Shown here: positions 9,275-16,906 of the stretch, piece by piece | How the letters are laid out: each line of letters opens with the position of its first letter | Numbering within the stretch: the stretch's first letter is position 1 | Assembly: GCA_003427395.1 (NCBI GenBank) | Contig: BFEA01000230.1 | Location: 8,085 to 38,799 of the forward strand | Direction of reading: 5' to 3' | DNA: 30,715 nt | Source: Chara braunii | Lineage: Eukaryota > Streptophyta > Charophyceae > Charales > Characeae | Program-made: the position numbers and the translations under genes | Notes under the pieces: model-generated | The model's input: only the letters and a program-made list of their open reading frames with translations | What the model was told of the DNA's origin: nothing | The model's database searches: none

Positions 9275-10176
9275 GTTATCGTCTCGTCTCCTATTTCGGC
9301 CTCCCCTCCAACATCCCCACCCTTTGGCAGTCTGCGCGGGCCCCTACTCTCTCCTACCGTATTAAGGAGAACAGTTCGTCGCTATTGAGCGAAGAGAAGT
9401 GGGGCGCATGGTGGGAGGACTACATCGAGCTCGCTTTCGGTCTATTGGAGATAGAGTTTCGCTGGTCAGAAGTGGCCCCGTTCGGAAAAGGACCAGAACA
9501 CCCAGAGGACAGCATGGAGCTTCTGATCATCCAAGCCTGGAGAACGGCGGAGCAGGGTGATCTGCTGGGAATTGTATTCGGGAAGGTGGAGGAGGGCAAT
9601 CTCACCTTGATCACGGACGATTTGCTGGTGTTTCTGACTCAACTGGTGGATGATCTGCCCCTAGACATCTTGTCACGCAGTGACGAGCAGCCTGGCACCC
9701 ACGTGCTGTCTCGAACGCTCGAGCCACACCTTGCGTGGTCCACGTGTACGAAGATTGACGAGGACAACTGTCTCTATCCCTCCCAGGCGCTTTACTTGGA
9801 GATCGACGTTACCGATCTCACATTTTGGGACCCGATCGCGAGGAGAAACGCGGCGCAGGACGAGGAGATAGAGGGAGCAGAGGAAGAGGAGGAAGAAGAG
9901 GAGCCATCGGGTAAAGAACGGGACGATCCAGACTACGTCCCGGAAAGAGAAACGAGGATAGCTAGCGGATCGGGTCAGCCGAGTAAAAAGAACGAAGAGG
10001 AGGAAGAGCAGAGGAAGCGGAAGCGCCAGGAGACCGCGGAGGGAAAGCGACCCACGACAAACGTTTCTCCTGTTGATCCATCGATCGAGGATCCGTGGCG
10101 TGATTCGGAGCCACCAGAAGAAAAAGGACGATGGAACCGCAGCAGAGGGATCGCGGAGACGAAGAAGAAGAAGTGA
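9271..10176 (+). CDS. Unidentified acidic ORF 2 downstream of integrase (301 aa)
   Basis: No family is recognised. The N-terminal ~200 residues look globular (EKWGAWWEDYIELAFGLLEI, then LLVFLTQLVDDLPLDIL). The C-terminal third is low-complexity and highly charged: a run of glutamates near residues 198-212, a second acidic stretch near 245, and basic clusters such as RKRKRQ and a terminal KKKK that could act as nuclear signals. The start codon lies within the ATGA overlap with the previous ORF. The end overlaps a possible third ORF starting at 10131. The open length and undisturbed frame, while pol is broken in several places, are notable. Confidence 0.6.
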   Translation: MSYRLVSYFGLPSNIPTLWQSARAPTLSYRIKENSSSLLSEEKWGAWWEDYIELAFGLLEIEFRWSEVAPFGKGPEHPEDSMELLIIQAWRTAEQGDLLGIVFGKVEEGNLTLITDDLLVFLTQLVDDLPLDILSRSDEQPGTHVLSRTLEPHLAWSTCTKIDEDNCLYPSQALYLEIDVTDLTFWDPIARRNAAQDEEIEGAEEEEEEEEPSGKERDDPDYVPERETRIASGSGQPSKKNEEEEEQRKRKRQETAEGKRPTTNVSPVDPSIEDPWRDSEPPEEKGRWNRSRGIAETKKKK

Positions 10177-10766
10177 ATCACCAGCTTCCTCCGGCTCCCC
10201 GTCCCGATCCTCCATTCGTCTACATCAAAATCTCGGCGTTCGGGCTTCGTCCCCGGTAGTTCTCTCGCCGACTCCGTGACTACCTCATGCTTACCCGTCT
10301 TCCCGATAGACCCCCGTTCCCCGATGGTTGGTGTCCTTTCCCCCATCACCTTTTCTACCATCTCTACGCTACCCGCCTTCTAGTCTCCGTTTATCCGCAT
10401 GCCACCACCCACTCTGTGGTTGATTCCTTTCTCCTTCATGTGCTCCTGTTTAGCGCAGACTGGCGGGAATATAACCACGTAGAAATATACTGTATTATAT
10501 CTGGAACTATTCCCGCCTGCGAAAACTACGAAGATTTTCGCGCCGCCCTGCAACGGACCCTTTCTACCATTTACCCCGACTACATCGCCGCTTTTCGCCA
10601 TCTCCATGAGGTCCCTCGCTTCCCCCGCATCCATCGCTCCTTCCACTACGCTACCCTTCCCGATTTCGCCTCTCCCGCCATCAATCGATTCATGCCCCCT
10701 CTCCCCCTGAACCATCCGCCACCTCCACCCTCGATGATTCGACTGCCATTCCCGGGGAACGTCTAG
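10131..10766 (+). pseudogene. Unidentified ORF 3 downstream of integrase, one internal stop
   Basis: A frame starting at the ATG 10131, overlapping the end of the previous ORF by 46 bases, encodes an acidic/proline-rich start and FVYIKISAFGLRPR. It then meets a TAG at 10257-10259 and stays open to the stop at 10764-10766; an internal ATG at 10287 would give 159 residues. The C-terminal part is rich in His, Pro, Phe and Tyr (FPHHLFYHLYATR) and contains LHVLLFSADWREYNHVEIYCIISG. No family is recognised. Treating the TAG as a nonsense change makes one protein of about 210 residues, but a separate short ORF from 10287 is also possible. Confidence 0.4.
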
Positions 10767-11039
10767 GGTCTACCCTCTTTTTTTTTACACGGATGCATGG
10801 TTGGCTGCCACGTGTTAGTCTACAGCGGGTGTGACCCCCCCCCCTCCTTGGATTGTCAATAGCCCTTCTTGAGGAAATAGTAGTAGAGCCTGCATGCCAC
10901 GTTGGAAGAGGTCAACACTCACTTGAACGGTAGGTGGCATAAAAAGAAGAGCTCCGCGTGTCGGTCGATTAGAGAAATCGACACGTGTCAACAAGCAAGC
11001 AAGAGTTTGCTAATACTGGAACCCCCTGGGCGTCACATA
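10767..11039 (+). other. Untranslated 3' end of the gypsy internal region
   Basis: There is no ORF here. It contains T- and C-rich runs, a short inverted repeat around 10958-10986 (GTGTCG and CGACAC) and the last 9 bases CGTCACATA before the LTR. Those 9 bases form a perfect 16-bp palindrome with the LTR start (11031-11046, CGTCACATATGTGACG). The polypurine tract expected immediately before a 3' LTR is not visible. Confidence 0.55.
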
Positions 11040-11856
11040 TGTGACGAACCACTTTCTGTAACGCGCAACTTTCTGCACGGTTGCAATGAGGGGTCCTAAG
11101 TTGGGAAGGTTGGGAGATTGGGATCGGTGGGAAATTGCATCAGTGTCCTTGATTTTTCGTCTTTTTCGTCGCTTCTTTTCGAATGGCTGGGTTCGGAGCT
11201 GGGTGTGTCCTGGGACGGCCAATTGATTGATTGGTTGGCCGGAGAGCTGCGGCGGCGCGCGATTAATAAATGTTGACGTCATTTCTTTTGTTTCGGTTCA
11301 AACTTTTGGGCGCGGACATCGCGCGGGAATTTGCTTCGTTCTTTTTGAATTTTCCTTTTAAATCTTTTTTGAGTTTTGTCTCGGAATTTCGAACTTTTTC
11401 TTCTGGCATTTGTGCTTTTTGCTTCTTCGCATTAGATAGGAATTTAGGAATTTCGTAATTAGGATTTTCCTTGCCGCGCAACACTTTTTGTCTACGCGCT
11501 TCTTCATGCGGCTGCAATGGAACTCTGATTAGTAGGCGCCTTTAATCGTGTGTGTAACTGTGATTTTGGGCGGGCGCCATTGTAACTGTATCCTTCTTCT
11601 TGCGCTTCGTCTTTCCCACCCTTCTTCTCTTTCTTTTGCTGCGTTTTTTTGTAGCCGAGGTCTCTCTTAACCAGTTGTTGGAAGCTCGGGGTTGCGCGAT
11701 CAGGAAGGGTCGGCACACGAGCGAAGTAAGAGGTGAGTAGAGCAGGAGTCGGGCGACCCAACGAGCTGGTGCCAAACGCGCGGAGTTGATGTGGGCCACG
11801 ACGGACTGTGGGCAGGGGCAAACCTGACGGGTGCAGGAGGACTAAGCGGGGTGACG
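11040..11856 (+). repeat. 3' LTR copy; the LTR probably continues past 11856
   Basis: This is homologous to 2060-2905, starting TGTGACGAACC. Homology with the 5' copy stops at 11856, but the sequence beyond has promoter-like character: a TATATAAAT at 11981-11989 and no coding frame. The true LTR end may therefore lie further on, with the 5' copy truncated. No terminal CA or target duplication could be fixed. Confidence 0.85.
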
Positions 11857-11980
11857 GCTTCGTGGGTTGGTGCGCGACGATGGACTGTGCGCATCGGAGA
11901 AGAAGAGAGAGGGAGAGAGAGTTGAGGTTGATGAACGTGGAGTTGCTGTTTCTTTATCTTTTCTCCCTCCTATCTCGTGT

Positions 11981-11989
11981 ATATAAATT
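11981..11989 (+). promoter_or_regulatory. TATA-like box in the presumed LTR extension
   Basis: TATATAAAT follows a pyrimidine-rich stretch (CTCCCTCCTATCTCGTG). It sits about 940 bases into the 3' LTR region, a plausible place for the U3/R boundary. This rests on the motif and position only. A different TATAAA (2683-2688) is present in the 5' LTR. Confidence 0.35.
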
Positions 11990-13440
11990 TTGATTTCGGC
12001 TCTGGGCGATCTGCCCGATTTCTATTTTTCAGAATTTGGACTTGGGTTTTTGCTCACATTTGTCCTTGCGATTTTTCCCACCTCTGAGGCACTGTGTGTA
12101 TGATTGTTGAATGTATGAATGTATGGATGCCATGGTTGATTGCTTATCCTTCTGCCGGATCCTTGTCCTTGCTTTTGGTTGTCGCATTTGATGCACTCGT
12201 AAGTAGAATAGGAATTTTGCGCAATCGATAATCCCGTCCTTGTCTTCGCGTGTCTTTTGATTGAGATGATTGTGATTGTTGCATCTTGCATGCTCAAAAC
12301 AGCCCGGAGTAATTAGACGATCGGATGCCGAGTCCGGCGAACGCCGCGCGAAGACACGTGTAAAACGCGATCTGAGTTGCACGCTTACACGTATCCCCGG
12401 GCGACGATTCGTCAATCCCAACGGAACCATTGATCACCAACGCATTGTCTGACTAAGCAGGGCCAACCCGAGGTCCGCAACGGCACAGTCGCCCCGTACG
12501 AACACGTGTAAGCCAGGCTTAATTCGCAAGGTTTGTGCGGGCTCGCACGTGGCAATCGCAATCGCCACGGACCCGCCCTTAGGCAACTCGTAACACTGCA
12601 ATGACACAATGACGCGATCCTGGAATTTCGACTCATCATACGACCCGGATTACTTCACCCCTTGGATAAACGAACTCCTTTGACAGAGATACCCCTGCCT
12701 AACCGAGAACCGACTGTGTCCTCGGGAATTTCACTGCGCCACCACTAGCGACCCCCGGTGCTCTGATTTCCCTTCTCCGGACCATACCTACTATTTCATC
12801 CACCCCGGATTTGTCGTTATCACCACCAGTTTCCCTCCCTTTCGCCTTCTTCTTCCGTATCATCAACTCAGCGTCGTCCGGTGGCCGGCCATAGCTCCAT
12901 ACTGGCCTAGCACACCCTGCGAAAACTGCCGACGACGCGGCAATCAGAGGACCCCGGACTTCCGGAGGCCCAACCAGAACGCGCAACGACCAACGCCACG
13001 TGGCAACTTCCGACGGCCTGACTCATCGGAACCGCCTCCTCCCCGGAGGGATTTCCCCGCGAATCGCCGTCCCCGGAACCAGTGGCTCGCCCGGCCTTAA
13101 GCAACCCACGCGCGTTCGTTATCGCCAAATTGCACCCGTGCCCCCGAAAGACCCTGCCACAAGGAGATCTCAATTCTGACCTGGGACTCCACTTTTCCAA
13201 AAATTCTTGGCACACCCTTTTCGCACTTCCAGGCCCACATCCTACTCCGATCAGGAAGTCGCGCTGGCCGTGAGGTTGGGCGTCACAAGGGTACCATAAC
13301 ACAAAAGAAACCGCATCGGCATTCTACCGGCGGCGGGTGCACAGTGGTCACGAAAACTCGTAGGCAGCTGAGCCGCGGCTCTAAATCAGAAGTTGGGTAC
13401 AGTCCACAGAGCACCACTGGGCTTGAAAGGAATACGGGTT
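11990..13440 (+). other. Gene-free GC-rich stretch, possible retroelement leader
   Basis: There is no convincing ORF. The first ~300 bases are T-rich and resemble an R/U5 segment. From about 12300 the composition becomes GC-rich and CpG-rich with many ACGTG words. A frame from about 12610 to 13080 encodes an Arg/Pro/Asn-rich stretch but starts with a stop-broken segment. It may be the leader and Gag N-terminus of another copy of the element, sharing the 3' LTR. That is an inference, because the corresponding part is deleted in the element at 2060. Confidence 0.35.
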
Positions 13441-13444
13441 ATAA

Positions 13445-13456
13445 GGGCCTGTTTGG
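13445..13456 (+). repeat. Harbinger/Tourist-like terminal motif
   Basis: GGGCCTGTTTGG preceded by TAA resembles the termini and TWA target site of plant PIF/Harbinger and Tourist MITEs. The following 100 bases hold subterminal repeats of TTTGAGGAT (13503-13600). I did not find a matching inverted terminus in the window, so it may be only one end, separated from its partner by the insertions and the N gap. Confidence 0.35.
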
Positions 13457-13616
13457 CAATCAGAGTCAAGCCCCCGATGAGACCCGGCCAGGTAAGTATT
13501 GACTTGAGTATTCGAGTATTTGAGGATTTGAGGATTTCAGGATTTGTTACTATTTGAGAATTTGAGGATCTGAGTTTTTTTTTTTTGAGGATCTGAGAAT
13601 TTGATGATAGAGCGGC

Positions 13617-14004
13617 ATCCAGCGGCCTAGCTCAGTTGGTAAGGTACGCAAGTGGCATTCAGGAGGTCTTGGGTTCAATCCCCATTGGCCTTATGTACCT
13701 TCCTGGGCATGCTTGGGGCCCACCACCTAGAGATAGCCCGTTGGTCCCCCCAGTTGGCATTAAAAAGCAGGCTCTGGTGATGTTCATAGGGGGAGGGGTA
13801 ATCGGGGAGGCACAGCGACTGGCCACTCAGATGATGCTCGGTCGCTCTGCCACCGGCTGTCCCCTGGCCGGTGCCCCCCGTTGGGGGTTCCCTGAAGGCT
13901 ATCGGACCACCCTAAGGCTATCAGGCCACCGTTGTCAGATTAGACACAAGATTGAATTTACCTGGGCTGGTTAGTCCAATGATAATACCTCAAGGCAGTC
14001 GCCC

Positions 14005-14037
<33 letters not shown>
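13617..14037 (+). mobile_element. Full-length tRNA-derived SINE with 13-bp target duplication
   Basis: The element is bounded by the 13-bp direct repeat ATGATAGAGCGGC (13604-13616 and 14038-14050). It begins with a tRNA-like head whose A box TAGCTCAGTTGG (13628-13639) and B box GGGTTCAATCC (13671-13681) are nearly canonical. It continues with an unrelated body of about 270 bases, and ends in a pure A run (14009-14037). The 57 bases before the A tail (13952-14008) also end the SINE at 159-537. The acceptor and anticodon arms no longer pair well, so it is a SINE and not a tRNA gene. Its insertion split a T-rich repeat region. Confidence 0.88.
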
Positions 14038-14040
<3 letters not shown>

Positions 14041-14050
14041 ATAGAGCGGC

Positions 14051-14240
14051 CAGAAGCCTTTATGGCTCGATGTTTTTTTCTTTTTCTTTTTTTCTTTTTC
14101 TGTATGGCCTGATACTACTCTCCCCTCCCTTTATGGCTCGATTGCTTCTTTTTTCATTTTTACTTTTTTTTCTTTATGGCCTGATTGAATTTATTAAGGT
14201 TATTTATTTCTTTGCTGGATGGTTGATTTTTTTTTGGGGG
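14051..14240. repeat. T-rich stretch with short TATGGCYYGAT repeats
   Basis: Four copies of TTTATGGC(C/T)(C/T)GAT are spread between 14057 and 14190, separated by T/C runs. There is no coding capacity. It looks like a continuation of the repeat region into which the SINE inserted. Confidence 0.5.
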
Positions 14241-14244
14241 TAAT

Positions 14245-14484
14245 AGGGCACAGTCACCAAAGCAGTTTGTAAATGCATTTCGAACTGCCTTTTCGGAGTC
14301 CTTTTCTTTTTGGGGTAACTAGGGCACAGTCACCAAAGCAGTTTGTAAATGCATTTCGAACTGCCTTTTCGGAGTCCAGTACGGTCCCTAAGTTTCAACT
14401 GCAGTCGAAACTCTTGACATGCAGAAAAGTCCAGTACGGTCCCTAAGTTTCAACTGCAGTCGAAACTCTTGACATGCAGAAAAG
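14245..14484 (+). repeat. Two successive short direct duplications
   Basis: A 57-bp sequence (14245-14301) is repeated exactly at 14321-14377. A second one, about 55 bp (14374-14428), is repeated in tandem at 14429-14483. Both lie within 300 bases of the N gap. GGGGTAACTA at 14312 resembles the terminus of the hairpin MITE at 776-970. Real tandem duplication and assembly error around the gap are both possible. Confidence 0.8.
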
Positions 14485-14528
14485 TCGCAAGGCCGAGTTC
14501 GCAACTGCAGTCCAGTCCGGCATGTGGC

Positions 14529-14584
14529 NNNNNNNNNNNNNNNNNNNNNNNNNNNNNNNNNNNNNNNNNNNNNNNNNNNNNNNN
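14529..14584. other. Assembly gap (56 N)
   Basis: A run of 56 N residues. Reading frames that cross it are meaningless. Confidence 0.99.
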
Positions 14585-14720
14585 CCAGGCAACGAGATGC
14601 TCTCTCTCTCTTTTTTTTACCTCTGGATGTGGTCGAGGCATCGCCATGCCCAGCCAGGCGACGGCGCCGAGATTAAAAAAAAAAAAGAAAAAACAGAGGG
14701 CCTTGCTCCACTATTCTTGA

Positions 14721-14868
14721 CATGCACAAAAGACAAAAATCATGTCGCTGTATCTTCCCATGTTCTAGCGGCAGATTCACTCTCTTTTTGCACATTTCGA
14801 GAGTAGTGGAGCGAGGCAAAAAGAGATTGAATCTTCCGCTAGAACATGGAAAGATGCACCGCCACGAG
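14721..14868. repeat. Palindromic element, copy 1 of a shared motif
   Basis: The left arm (14721-14807) and right arm (14812-14868) are inverted complements around AGATTCACTCT and CCATGTTCTAGCGG. The left arm is homologous over about 80 bases to arms at 15579-15650 and 19741-19820. No protein is encoded. Confidence 0.78.
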
Positions 14869-14986
14869 GCCCCAAGGATGACGCGCATAGGTCAGGAAAT
14901 CTGAGAAGGGAAAAAAAAAGAGAAAAAAAAAGAAAAGAAACTGGGTTGTTGTCAGCACGTGTATCCCCTAGGGCCTCTGCGTCTTT

Positions 14987-15531
14987 GAGGTGGACCCCAC
15001 CGGACGGCGGCTTGGAAAAAAAAAAGCGCCCGATCGTTTTGGAGACCCCACTGGTGATGGAAAGAGGTGTGGAAAGCCTCTTTGGAAAGGTTTTCCAGAC
15101 CCGACCGGTGATGGAAAGGGGTTGCCGAAATGCTGACGGGGCGTTTCTACATGGTCGGCGGTCTGGAAAATCGCTGCCTGATCGCAGCATTCCTTTTCCA
15201 AACATGGCCCCCAGCAGAGTAGAGGGGGGGGCATGTTCTCCGATGGCATCGGAGGGCCAGATGGAATGGTCCACGCAGCGGTGGAGGGGACCATTTTTTG
15301 GACCTGCATACAGCCACAACGGAAGGCCATGGACCGGTGCCCCTACGGAAGTTTCCTATTTCGGACCTGGCCTTTCAAGTTCCCTATTCGGGCAAGTGCG
15401 GCCGTTTCCAATGCCCAAGTTTGCGGTCGCGGTGGGGTGCCAACAAAATCGGCCAAACACGTTCCAACGACAGTGGGCCGTTTTTAATGGCCTCGCGGGT
15501 TTTCCAGCTGCCGTCCCGTGGGGTCCACCTC
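14987..15531. mobile_element. Possible non-autonomous element with inverted termini
   Basis: GAGGTGGACCCCACCGGACG (14987-15006) and the following bases to 15019 are inverted at 15500-15531, with a few mismatches. The interior is GC-rich and encodes no recognisable protein, although long shadow frames exist. The two shared palindromes (14721-14868 and 15579-15706) lie just outside these termini, so the whole 14721-15706 block may be one composite element. Confidence 0.45.
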
Positions 15532-15578
15532 TTTATCAGCCAGTGTATCCTGCTCGGCCCCTGTATTCCCGTTGCACG

Positions 15579-15706
15579 AAAGACAAAAATCATGGCGCTG
15601 TATCTTTCCATGTTCTAGCGAAGATTCACTCTCGTTTTGCATATTTCGAGACCAATCGTGGAAACCGAGAGTGAATCTTCCGCTAGAACATGGAAAGATA
15701 GCGCCA
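15579..15706. repeat. Palindromic element, copy 2 of the shared motif
   Basis: The left arm (15579-15650) carries AAAGACAAAAATCATGGCG followed by CCATGTTCTAGCG and AAGATTCACTCT. The right arm (15664-15706) is its inverted complement. The loop is only about 13 bases, so the transcript or single strand would form a long stable hairpin. Confidence 0.78.
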
Positions 15707-16603
15707 CCACCTTTTCTTTTTTTCTTCTTGTTTCTTCTTTTCTTTTTTGGAAAACAGCCTGGCCCTCCGACGTGGATGACTAGACTGCAGTTACAAACTC
15801 TGGCCTGCGACAGCCACGCGACAGAGGAAAATGGCTGTCGGCGGAAAAATTCACGTAAAGTGTAAACTTCAGAGGGACTCGACTCCAAAAAAAAAAAAAA
15901 CAAAAAAAAAAAACGGCAGTTTGAAATGTATAATTCAAAAGCAGTTAGGAGAACAAAAGGAACAAGTCAGAGGCCGGGAATCCTCCACAAACAATCTGGA
16001 AATCGATTGACTTTTTCGTTTTTCCCCTTTCTCTGGGGCCAAGTCCCACTAGCGAAGACTCCGAAGAGTAAATAGGTGCGTGGCACATTTTTCGTCTTTA
16101 AAAAATGTCGAAAACTGGTTTTCTCGGTTTTATTGTTTTCGTACACGAAAAAAAAAACAAACAAACTGAAAGGTCTCGGCAATAATGACTGACAACCATC
16201 ATGCCAGCGCACCTGGGATGCATGTGACCCGATGGCCGGCGACCATGTACGAATGGTACACACATTGCCGGTAAGTGCGCCTCACCACAGCTCCCGACCT
16301 ATGAACCCTGTAGGCAAGTGAAAACGGTGAGGCCGAAGTGCTGCCCGCCAACCTTTCCATTTCTAGGAAGCCGACTCGTTGGTGCATTGGCCATCGTGTA
16401 GAGGCGAAGGGGGTTCGTAGCACAAAGCAGCCTTCGGTCATAGCATACGCCAGTGTATAGCAATTGGGGTGTAGTGCAAGGCGTTCGTAGCACACAGCGG
16501 CCTGTGTTCCTGAGACGGTTTATAGTGCGGCAGTGCTTGGGGTTTAGGTGGTGGTTAGGGGCGGTGTCTAAGCGGTCAGGCCACTGGGTGTACAGCAACA
16601 GTA
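15707..16603. other. Gene-free stretch before the Harbinger transposase
   Basis: It contains T- and A-rich runs (15715-15750 and 15888-15913) and then moderately GC-rich sequence. A 25-bp imperfect direct repeat around GTTCGTAGCACA occurs at about 16408 and 16481. Open frames on both strands here lack domains, so I treat them as chance. It may include the 5' end of the Harbinger element, but no terminal repeat was found. Confidence 0.5.
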
Positions 16604-16906
16604 ATGCTGCGACTCGGGAGGAGAGTGCGGGAAGAGCTCGCTGTTGGAGTGATGGCCATTGCCGGCAGGATGGCCGAGGATGCCTTCCAAAGTCTCGATT
16701 CACTGCTGGGCAACCACACATGCACACCGTTGCTGTTGGGCCTTCACGTTGACATGGCGGGGACGACCCTTGGAGAAGACGATGACGAGCAGACATGGGG
16801 ACGGCGTAGTCTGGTTTGGTTGTTGCCAACTATTTATGACATCTGCAAGTTCTTGCCACGGGTCTCGCCTAGGTGGTGCGTAATGCGGCTGCATTGCGGC
16901 GGATAG
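16604..16906 (+). CDS. Short ORF upstream of the transposase, possible N-terminus
   Basis: This is a 100-codon frame overlapping the start of the transposase in another register. It contains an acidic patch (GEDDDEQTWGRR) and a hydrophobic run (LVWLLPTIYDICKFLP). The transposase frame downstream has no ATG at its beginning, only a stop at 16870-16872 and then GTG. The real N-terminus may therefore be this ORF, joined by a lost frameshift or by splicing (an AG sits at 16871-16872). No independent domain is recognised. Confidence 0.35.
   Translation: MLRLGRRVREELAVGVMAIAGRMAEDAFQSLDSLLGNHTCTPLLLGLHVDMAGTTLGEDDDEQTWGRRSLVWLLPTIYDICKFLPRVSPRWCVMRLHCGG

Larger units (their letters stand above)
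2060..11856 (+). mobile_element. Degraded Ty3/gypsy LTR retrotransposon
   Basis: Two direct repeats (2060-2905 and 11040-11856) flank Gag, protease, RT, RNase H and integrase in the order diagnostic of Ty3/gypsy elements. The copy is inactive: it has in-frame stops at 4047, 4802 and 6919, and frame changes near 6690-6710 and at 7751-7754. No primer-binding site follows the 5' LTR, and no polypurine tract precedes the 3' LTR. Three further ORFs sit between integrase and the 3' LTR. No chromodomain is seen after integrase, but a PHD-like finger lies before it. Confidence 0.93.

Noticed and set aside
9673-10215. 180-aa minus-strand frame opposite the acidic ORF
   Set aside because: The Leu/Phe-rich content is simply the complement of Glu/Lys codons on the + strand.
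13617-13700. Functional tRNA gene at the SINE head
   Set aside because: A and B boxes are present, but the acceptor and anticodon arms do not pair, and the sequence is followed by a SINE body with poly-A and target duplication.
14450-14806. Open frames crossing the N run
   Set aside because: Unknown residues make them meaningless; no domain on either side.
14946-15674. 242-aa frame through the palindromic block
   Set aside because: It crosses inverted repeats and the hairpin motif; it shows no domain and a composition imposed by the GC-rich repeat.
16299-16829. 176-aa minus-strand frame overlapping the Harbinger region
   Set aside because: Cys/Arg/Pro-rich composition typical of an antisense shadow; no domain, and it overlaps the start of a recognised + strand transposase region.
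16812-16872. Short intron in the transposase (GT at 16812, AG at 16871-16872)
   Set aside because: It would join the upstream ORF to the transposase, but the splice motifs are weak and a frameshift explains the data equally well.
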